Of a stretch of DNA of 12,364 bases, positions 1 to 4,483 are shown piece by piece. This DNA is from Devosia sp. (GTDB lineage Bacteria; Pseudomonadota; Alphaproteobacteria; Rhizobiales; Devosiaceae). Every line of letters begins with the position of its first letter. The stretch's first letter is position 1. Made by a program: the position numbers and the translations under genes. The notes beneath the pieces are model-generated. The model saw only the letters and a program-made list of their open reading frames with translations, was not told the origin of the DNA and made no database searches. The stretch lies in assembly GCA_028290245.1 (NCBI GenBank), contig JAQGKG010000016.1:1-12364 (forward strand), given 5' to 3'.

Positions 1-17
1 TAGAGTCGCCGGGATAG

Positions 18-89
18 CATAGGGCGAGGTGCGACCCACCTCTATCAATTTCGCCGGAAGACCGGCACCGGGACGCATCTCGCCCTATG
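18..89. other. Alternative stem-loop region of unknown role
   Basis: Positions 18-33 and 74-89 are reverse complements over 16 bases with a single mismatch (G/T), separated by 40 bases. Inside the loop is a perfect 5-bp hairpin (GCCGG 53-57, CCGGC 62-66, loop AAGA). A third hairpin (GAGGTG 26-31, CACCTC 37-42) uses half of the left arm of the long stem, so the long stem and this hairpin exclude each other. No reading frame of useful length covers it, and no T-tract follows. It could be a structured 5' leader, a small RNA or an intergenic palindromic repeat. I matched it by eye to none of RNase P RNA, SRP RNA, tmRNA or tRNA. The strand is unknown. Confidence 0.4.
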
Positions 90-110
90 TCGCATACTGA
101 CGACACATGC

Positions 111-144
111 CAAAGTCCGCGCAGTCATCCCGGCGCGGGCTTTG
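111..144 (-). terminator. Terminator-like hairpin downstream of the cell-wall hydrolase gene
   Basis: A 12-base arm (111-122, CAAAGTCCGCGC) is complementary to 133-144 (GCGCGGGCTTTG) with one imperfect pair (T116/G139), around a 10-base loop. It starts 32 bases past the stop codon of the minus-strand hydrolase gene. The AAAG...CTTT ends around a GC core resemble a factor-independent terminator, possibly working in both directions. The T-run is only three bases, so termination would be weak. Confidence 0.45.
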
Positions 145-175
145 TCACGTCACGATTTCAGGAAAACTCAGCGCC

Positions 176-1093
176 TCAGTTGGGCGAGTAGAAGATGTGC
201 GAGCCGATCGAGGCGACGGCGTTGTAGGTGTTGGACCACGACGGGTTCACATTGGTCGTGTGGTAGTAGAGAGCCGAACCGGGCACGGCGCCGACTTCAT
301 CGCCCAGCGCGAATTCGGCATAGACTGCCTGCGCCAGATCGGCTGAGCGGGCCCAGGCACGGCGTTCGCCGGGTGCGTCGTCACGGCCGTCACAGGCAAA
401 GGTGAACTGGCAGCGGTGATAGCCCTTGTTGGCATTCTGGTAGATCACGCCGCAGAGGGTACCCGGAAACTTGCCCGAGCGGGCGCGGTTGACGATGACA
501 TTGGCCACTGCAAGCTGGCCGGCTTCGCTCTCGCCGCGGGCTTCGTGATAGATCGCCTGGGCCAGGCAATCGCGCTCGGCATCAGCGTGCTGCACGCGCA
601 TTTCCATCGGCTGGTAGCTGGTCTCGACATAGGCGGCCAGCATGTGCTGGTTGAGGTCCGGCTCAGGGCGCGCTGTTGGGCTGGTGAAGCTGGCAATAGC
701 CGAGACGGCGCTGTTGCCCTTGATCGAGCCGCGGGCAATGTAGCCCATCAGCACGTCGGCGGTGAGTTCTTCTGGCTCTTGCAGGCCGAGCACGTTGACG
801 GCGCGCAGCTGGTTCTGGCGGTCGACGTAATTGGCAAGAAGCGTGGGGGTCAGCGGCTGCTGGCCGGGCGCAACGGCGACAATCGTCGGGCCGATGGCGG
901 GCTGGGCGCGGAGCGCTACGAGATCGGCAGGAACCATGAGCGGGGTAACGTCAGCGACGCGGATGGTCTGGGCATGAGCAGGCACGAGGGTAATGAACAG
1001 TACGAGCGCAAGCGCTCCGAAGGCGAGTACATGCGAAACAGCACGTACAACATTATTGCGCCAGCTCTGCCCCAATGCCTCGTCCTTACTCAT
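176..1093 (-). CDS. Secreted cell-wall hydrolase, SleB/CwlJ (Hydrolase_2) family
   Basis: This is a predicted peptidoglycan hydrolase of 305 residues. The N-terminus is basic and then hydrophobic (about residues 20-38), ending in an AHA-Q junction (39-42) that suits signal peptidase I cleavage, so export to the periplasm is likely. Residues 43-170 have low complexity and no recognised domain. The C-terminal domain (about 176-303) has the family hallmark YHEARGE (182-188), with E184 as the expected catalytic acid, then VANVIVNR, CQF (228-230) and YYHTTNVNPSW (276-286). Four cysteines (176, 214, 228, 234) fall in this domain. In Bacillus the family acts as spore-cortex lytic enzymes; in alphaproteobacteria the homologues are envelope enzymes, probably lytic transglycosylase-like, and the exact bond cut is not shown here. 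No strong Shine-Dalgarno precedes the ATG. The gene is transcribed alone, and a CtrA-like site lies about 140 bp upstream. Confidence 0.88.
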   Translation of the reverse strand: MSKDEALGQSWRNNVVRAVSHVLAFGALALVLFITLVPAHAQTIRVADVTPLMVPADLVALRAQPAIGPTIVAVAPGQQPLTPTLLANYVDRQNQLRAVNVLGLQEPEELTADVLMGYIARGSIKGNSAVSAIASFTSPTARPEPDLNQHMLAAYVETSYQPMEMRVQHADAERDCLAQAIYHEARGESEAGQLAVANVIVNRARSGKFPGTLCGVIYQNANKGYHRCQFTFACDGRDDAPGERRAWARSADLAQAVYAEFALGDEVGAVPGSALYYHTTNVNPSWSNTYNAVASIGSHIFYSPN

Positions 1094-1234
1094 GAGCCGG
1101 TCCGGTCATATCCGGCGGGCTTTCATCGCGACCTGGCTAGCAGGTCCTTCGTCATTTCCCGGCTGCACCCTATCCAAGGTGCGCAGCGGTGGGAAGTCGA
1201 AATTTACGGCTGCTTAACCATAGCCGTTAGCTTG

Positions 1235-1249
1235 TTAAGTTAGGGTTAA
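1235..1249. promoter_or_regulatory. CtrA-type binding site (TTAA-N7-TTAA)
   Basis: TTAA at 1235-1238, then GTTAGGG, then TTAA at 1246-1249, is an exact match to the full CtrA consensus of alphaproteobacteria. Read on the minus strand it begins TTAACC, the extended form usual in rhizobia. A further half-site, TTAACCAT, lies at 1214-1221. The nearest start codon in a fitting direction is that of the hydrolase gene at 1093. CtrA controls cell-cycle and envelope genes, which makes this target plausible; actual binding is inferred. Confidence 0.5.
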
Positions 1250-1322
1250 TCTACCGGGCAGCAGAAGAAAACCCAATTGATCTAAGCACTTGCAGGGTGG
1301 TGAAGGGGGGCTTTAGGGGGTA

Positions 1323-1336
1323 CGTAAAAGTTTACG
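1323..1336. promoter_or_regulatory. Short palindrome, possible operator
   Basis: CGTAAA and TTTACG form a perfect 6-bp inverted repeat around AG. It sits in the non-coding gap, about 230 bp upstream of the hydrolase start. Nothing else supports regulator binding. Confidence 0.2.
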
Positions 1337-1408
1337 GATTAAACCGACGCAGCAGGCTTTGCTGTGGAGAGGGGATTGCACATGGTGGCCGCCAAGCGCC
1401 GTGCGGTA

Positions 1409-1507
1409 CCTCCTCCTCGACGGGGGAGGCTAGGTGGGGGTGCTGTTTAGCCCAAATAATAGAGGCCAAACGTCCCCCTCCCTGACCCTCCCCGCGATGG
1501 GAAGGGT
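1409..1507. repeat. C/G-rich intergenic inverted-repeat element (BIME-like)
   Basis: Two related C/G-rich blocks of about 32 bases lie in opposite orientation around an A/T-richer spacer (about 1442-1470). The left block (about 1409-1440) read in reverse complement resembles the right block (about 1472-1507): runs of C, then CCTCCC-like sequence, then a purine-rich end. The right block is itself a hairpin, ACCCTCCCC (1485-1493) against GGGAAGGGT (1499-1507), with one mismatch. The left block contains CCTCC (1412-1416) and GGAGG (1425-1429). Elements of this look are common between genes in rhizobial-type genomes. It lies 31 bases past the stop of the HAD gene and may also end its transcript, although no T-tract is present. 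Confidence 0.5.
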
Positions 1508-1537
1508 GTCGACTGCAACTAGAGCAGCCTCGACATT

Positions 1538-2221
1538 TCAGTTTCGGTCGAAGGCCGCCAACCTTACGTGATCGAGGCTTTCCATCACGGCGATACCGAG
1601 CGCGCGGATTTCCTCGCTGGGATGCACTAGGTCCGGCACCATGACGGTCTGCATGCCGGCGGCATGGGCCGCGCGGACGCCGGCGTGGCTGTCTTCCAGC
1701 GCCAGGCAGGTGAGTGGATCGACGCCCAGCCGGCGCGCTGCGGTCAGATAGGGCTCGGGATGCGGCTTGGGATTGACCACGTCATCGCGGGTGACGATGG
1801 TTTCAAACAGGTCATACAGGCCCGCGGCCGTCAGGTGATGCTTGGCGTGAGGATTGCGCGACGATGTGGCTACCGCCGTGGGAATGTTGCGCTCGCGCAG
1901 TTCCGTTACCAGTTCCAGCGCCCCAGCCTTGACCGGCACACCCGAATGGCTGCGTTCGCGCATGATGACGCGGCAGCGCTCATCAAACAGCGTATACGGA
2001 AAGCTGACGCCATAGGCTTCGAGCAGTAGTGCGTTGGTATGCTCGTGGCTGCCGCCGACCATGGACATGTGGACCGCATCGGTCATCTCGAAGCCAAGCT
2101 CGGTGCAGACTTCAAATACGATGGTCCGGAAGACGCTCTCGGTATCGAGCAGCGTGCCGTCCATATCAAAAATGACCGCCTGGAAGGGCGCTAGGCGCAG
2201 TATGTCGCTCTGGGATTTCAT
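1538..2221 (-). CDS. HAD-superfamily hydrolase (phosphatase / beta-phosphoglucomutase-like)
   Basis: A 227-residue soluble protein with all four HAD motifs. Motif I is DMDGTLLDTE (19-28), where D19 is the expected nucleophile and D21 the acid/base. Motif II is T119/S120 in VATSS, motif III is K152 in NPKPHPEPY, and motif IV is E176-D177 in LALEDSHAGV, for Mg2+ binding. The alpha-helical cap lies between motifs I and II (about 30-100), as in subfamily IA phosphatases such as phosphoglycolate phosphatase, GS1-like enzymes and beta-phosphoglucomutase. The substrate cannot be read from the sequence, so I give no gene symbol. The ATG at 2221 has only a weak GGGATGG upstream. A TATAAC box ends seven bases before the start, which would fit a leaderless transcript. 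A 6-bp inverted repeat (2234-2239 and 2247-2252) lies just upstream of the start. The gene diverges from selO. Confidence 0.9.
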   Translation of the reverse strand: MKSQSDILRLAPFQAVIFDMDGTLLDTESVFRTIVFEVCTELGFEMTDAVHMSMVGGSHEHTNALLLEAYGVSFPYTLFDERCRVIMRERSHSGVPVKAGALELVTELRERNIPTAVATSSRNPHAKHHLTAAGLYDLFETIVTRDDVVNPKPHPEPYLTAARRLGVDPLTCLALEDSHAGVRAAHAAGMQTVMVPDLVHPSEEIRALGIAVMESLDHVRLAAFDRN

Positions 2222-2294
2222 CCATCCCGTTATAGGACGATTTGGACGTCCTTACTAGGCGGGCGCTCGAAGGGCTGGGTTGCAACGGAGGCGT

Positions 2295-2348
2295 CTTTGC
2301 ATGGGTATGCTTACGCAACCGGGCTTTGCATGGGTGTGCTTACGCAAC
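2295..2348. repeat. Two 25-bp direct repeats in the divergent HAD/selO promoter region
   Basis: CTTTGCATGGGTATGCTTACGCAAC-type units occupy 2295-2319 and 2324-2348 and differ at one base (A/G in the centre). The period is 29 bp. Each unit has outer half-sites TTGC and GCAA, and the first has an inner GCAT-GGGT-ATGC dyad. They lie about 75 bp upstream of the HAD start and 30 bp upstream of the preferred selO start. Paired sites of this kind suit a dimeric regulator controlling one or both divergent genes. The period is not a multiple of three, which argues against the repeats being coding sequence. Confidence 0.5.
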
Positions 2349-2377
2349 GCCGGATCAATGCTAGCGTTACCGCCACC

Positions 2378-3787
2378 ATGACCAGCTTCAAGCCCGCCCA
2401 AAACCACCTGTCGCTCGGCGATTCCTTCTTCGATCGCGTCAAGCCGGCCGACTTTCCCAACACTATCCTGCGCCACCGCGACCAGCGCTGGGCCAATCGT
2501 ATGGGCCTCGACGACCTGACCGATGAGCAATGGATCAGCCATTTCGGCCGCTTCGAGCCCCTGCCCGGTTCGCTGCCGCAGCCGTTAGCGTTGCGTTATC
2601 ACGGCCACCAGTTCCGTAGCTACAATCCAGATCTTGGCGACGGACGCGGCTTCCTGTTCGCCCAAGGCCACGACCTTGTCGACAATCGCTTGCTGGATTT
2701 CGGCACCAAGGGTTCGGGCCGTACGCCATGGTCGCGCGGCGGCGACGGTCGGCTCACCCTCAAAGGCGGCGTGCGCGAAGTGCTGGCCACCGAAATGCTC
2801 GAAGCGCTGGGCGTCTACACCTCAAAGAGCTTTTCACTGATCGAAACCGGCGAAGACCTCGACCGGGGCGACGAGCCCTCGCCAACGCGCTCCTCTGTGC
2901 TGGTCCGGCTCAGCCATAGTCACATCCGCATCGGCACCTTCCAACGCCTCGCCTATCTCGAAGACCCCGAGAGGCTCCAGCAACTGGTAGATTACGCCAT
3001 CGCTACCTACTATCCCGAGCTTGCCAACGCCCCCGACAAAGCCGGCGCCTTCCTCGAGGCCGTGGTCGGCAACGTCGCCAAGCTCGGCGCGCAATGGATC
3101 GCCGCCGGATTTATCCACGGCGTGCTGAACACTGATAATATCAACATCACTGGCGAGAGCTTCGACTATGGCCCGTGGCGGTTCCTGCCGGCATACGACC
3201 CCAGCTTCACCGCCGCTTATTTCGACGAAACTGGTCTTTACAGCTTCGGCAAGCAGCCCGACGCCCTAGCCTGGAACCTGACACGCCTGGCGGAGTGCCT
3301 GTTACCGCTGTCCAGCATCGAGGCGCTGGAGCCCGCCCTCAACACGATCTGGCCCACCTTCCGCGCCGAATTGCCGCGCCAGATGCTGCGCCGTCTCGGT
3401 CTCAAGCCGCAGGACGTCGAAACCGATGGCGCCTTCGTCACAGGCCTGTTCGGCTTCCTCTCGGCCAGTCAGGCGCCCTATGAACAGTTCTTCTTCGACT
3501 GGCGCGGCGGCAGCCTTAGCGACCAACGCGCGGCACGCAGTCCTTCTGCCGAACACTATGCCAGCGAGGCATTCCGCCCGATCGCCGATGGCTTCGAACG
3601 CTACAGCCCCGCCGACGTTCTCAATCTCGACCACCCCTACTTCGCGAGAGCGACGCCGCGCAGCATGTTGATCGATGAGGTCGAAGCCATCTGGGCGCCG
3701 ATTGCCGAGGGCGATGACTGGAGCCTGTTTCACTCCACACTGGCGGAAATCGCCCAGATGCGGCAAGCCTATGGCATCACGCCCTGA
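2378..3787 (+). CDS. selO: Protein adenylyltransferase SelO/YdiU family
   Basis: A 469-residue SelO-family pseudokinase. Members bind ATP in a flipped orientation and transfer AMP to Ser, Thr or Tyr of target proteins, as shown for Pseudomonas syringae and E. coli SelO. Seen here: YHGHQF (74-79), LGDGRG (86-91), GTKGSG with the ATP-binding K111, RTPWSRGGDGR (115-125), REVLATE (133-139), SHIRIGTF (181-188), and HGVLNTDN...DYGP (248-266). In the last motif D253, N254 and D263 match the spacing of the catalytic D252, N253 and D262 of P. syringae SelO. The protein ends soon after the GDDWSLFH region at AYGITP and lacks the C-terminal Cys-containing tail of characterised bacterial SelO; its only cysteine is C307. 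The ATG at 2378 was chosen because an in-frame TTG at 2297, although it has a GGAGG five bases upstream, would add 27 residues encoded by the direct repeats. It forms a unit with the following gene. Confidence 0.88.
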   Translation: MTSFKPAQNHLSLGDSFFDRVKPADFPNTILRHRDQRWANRMGLDDLTDEQWISHFGRFEPLPGSLPQPLALRYHGHQFRSYNPDLGDGRGFLFAQGHDLVDNRLLDFGTKGSGRTPWSRGGDGRLTLKGGVREVLATEMLEALGVYTSKSFSLIETGEDLDRGDEPSPTRSSVLVRLSHSHIRIGTFQRLAYLEDPERLQQLVDYAIATYYPELANAPDKAGAFLEAVVGNVAKLGAQWIAAGFIHGVLNTDNINITGESFDYGPWRFLPAYDPSFTAAYFDETGLYSFGKQPDALAWNLTRLAECLLPLSSIEALEPALNTIWPTFRAELPRQMLRRLGLKPQDVETDGAFVTGLFGFLSASQAPYEQFFFDWRGGSLSDQRAARSPSAEHYASEAFRPIADGFERYSPADVLNLDHPYFARATPRSMLIDEVEAIWAPIAEGDDWSLFHSTLAEIAQMRQAYGITP

Positions 3788-3797
3788 GGAGGACCGC

Positions 3798-4352
3798 ATG
3801 CCCGTTTACGCGCTCGACGGTGTCGCGCCACTGATCGACCCTGACGTGGGCTGGATCGCCCCGACGGCAGTGCTAGTAGGCGACATTTCTGTCGGTCCCG
3901 AGGCAGGTATCTGGTTCGGCGTGGTCGCCCGCGGCGATATCGAGGCGATCAGCATCGGCGCGCGCACCAATGTGCAGGAAAACTGCGTGCTGCACACCGA
4001 CAAGGGATACCCGCTGGTCATCGGCAACAACGTCACCATTGGCCACGGCGCCATCGTGCACGGCTGCACCATCGGCGACAACAGCCTGATCGGCATGGGC
4101 GCCACCCTGCTGAATGGCGCCAAAATCGGCAAGAACTGCCTGATCGGCGCCAATGCGCTGGTCACCGAAAACAAGGTGATCCCGGATAATTCCATGGTGC
4201 TCGGCGCGCCCGGCAAGGTGGTACGCCAGATCGACGATGAAGGCGTTGCGTCCCTCGCCGCGTCTGCCGAGCGCTACGTTCGCAATGCCAAGCGCTTCGC
4301 CATGGGCATGACTGCGGTAAACATGACCCACCCGGATTTCGATCCCGCATGA
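3798..4352 (+). CDS. Gamma-class carbonic anhydrase-like hexapeptide-repeat protein
   Basis: A 184-residue left-handed beta-helix protein of the gamma-carbonic anhydrase/YrdA/PaaY group. Imperfect hexapeptide repeats run from about residue 20 to 138 (for example IGNNVT, IGHGAI, IGDNSL, IGMGAT, IGKNCL, IGANAL). Three histidines, H66 in VLHTD and H83 and H88 in GHGAIVHGC, match the zinc/iron ligands of the family, with the same five-residue spacing as H117/H122 of Methanosarcina Cam. A C-terminal helix follows (about 147-170). The enzyme is expected to be a cytosolic trimer with metal sites between subunits, either hydrating CO2 or acting as a non-CA relative such as a thioesterase. The start is fixed by a strong AGGAGGA (3787-3793) that overlaps the selO stop codon, leaving 10 bases between the genes, so the two are co-transcribed. 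Confidence 0.88.
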   Translation: MPVYALDGVAPLIDPDVGWIAPTAVLVGDISVGPEAGIWFGVVARGDIEAISIGARTNVQENCVLHTDKGYPLVIGNNVTIGHGAIVHGCTIGDNSLIGMGATLLNGAKIGKNCLIGANALVTENKVIPDNSMVLGAPGKVVRQIDDEGVASLAASAERYVRNAKRFAMGMTAVNMTHPDFDPA

Positions 4353-4380
4353 GCGACACCAGCGGACGGCACGAGGCCAT

Positions 4381-4429
4381 TCACGTAGCTGGAAACTACG
4401 TGACACCATTATGTTAGCCTGGCGCTAAC
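4381..4429. promoter_or_regulatory. Two consecutive perfect inverted repeats in the gap before the c-di-GMP gene
   Basis: TCACGTAG (4381-4388) and CTACGTGA (4396-4403) are perfect 8-bp arms around a 7-base spacer. Ten bases on, GTTAGC (4413-4418) and GCTAAC (4424-4429) are perfect 6-bp arms around five bases. They lie 28-77 bp past the carbonic-anhydrase stop and 55-103 bp before the next start. No T-tract follows either, so they could be operators for the downstream gene or a weak or Rho-assisted end to the upstream transcript. Confidence 0.4.
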
Positions 4430-4483
4430 CACGTGATGAGGTCGTCGCTCCGATAACCCAAACATAAACTCTGACAGTGCAAG

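Larger units (their letters stand above)
1094..1537. other. 444-bp intergenic region without a credible gene
   Basis: This gap separates the start of the hydrolase gene from the end of the HAD gene, both on the minus strand. It should hold the hydrolase promoter. Going right from 1094 there is a leader, a TTAA-rich patch with the CtrA-like site (about 1211-1250), an A/T-richer stretch with the palindrome CGTAAA-AG-TTTACG (1323-1336), and a C/G-rich inverted repeat element (1409-1507). A 62-codon + strand open frame (1297-1485) runs through the repeat element, resembles no protein family, and I do not call it a gene. Confidence 0.7.

Noticed and set aside
45..95. 16-codon arginine-rich minus-strand frame across the left-edge stems, a possible leader peptide
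   Set aside because: No ribosome-binding site, and the downstream gene it might control is outside the window, so it cannot be supported.
416..1243. 275-codon + strand open frame antisense to the cell-wall hydrolase
   Set aside because: The minus-strand frame has a signal peptide and all hydrolase motifs; the + frame has no recognisable domain.
1297..1485. 62-codon + strand open frame in the intergenic region
   Set aside because: It runs through the C/G-rich repeat element, has low-complexity composition and no protein-family resemblance.
2297..2377. N-terminal extension of SelO from a TTG start
   Set aside because: It has a GGAGG upstream, but the extension is encoded by the direct repeats, whose 29-bp period breaks frame, and it does not resemble SelO N-termini.
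4349..4417. 22-codon frame whose ATG overlaps the carbonic-anhydrase stop (ATGA)
   Set aside because: No Shine-Dalgarno, it passes through the inverted repeats and resembles nothing; the overlap is likely chance.
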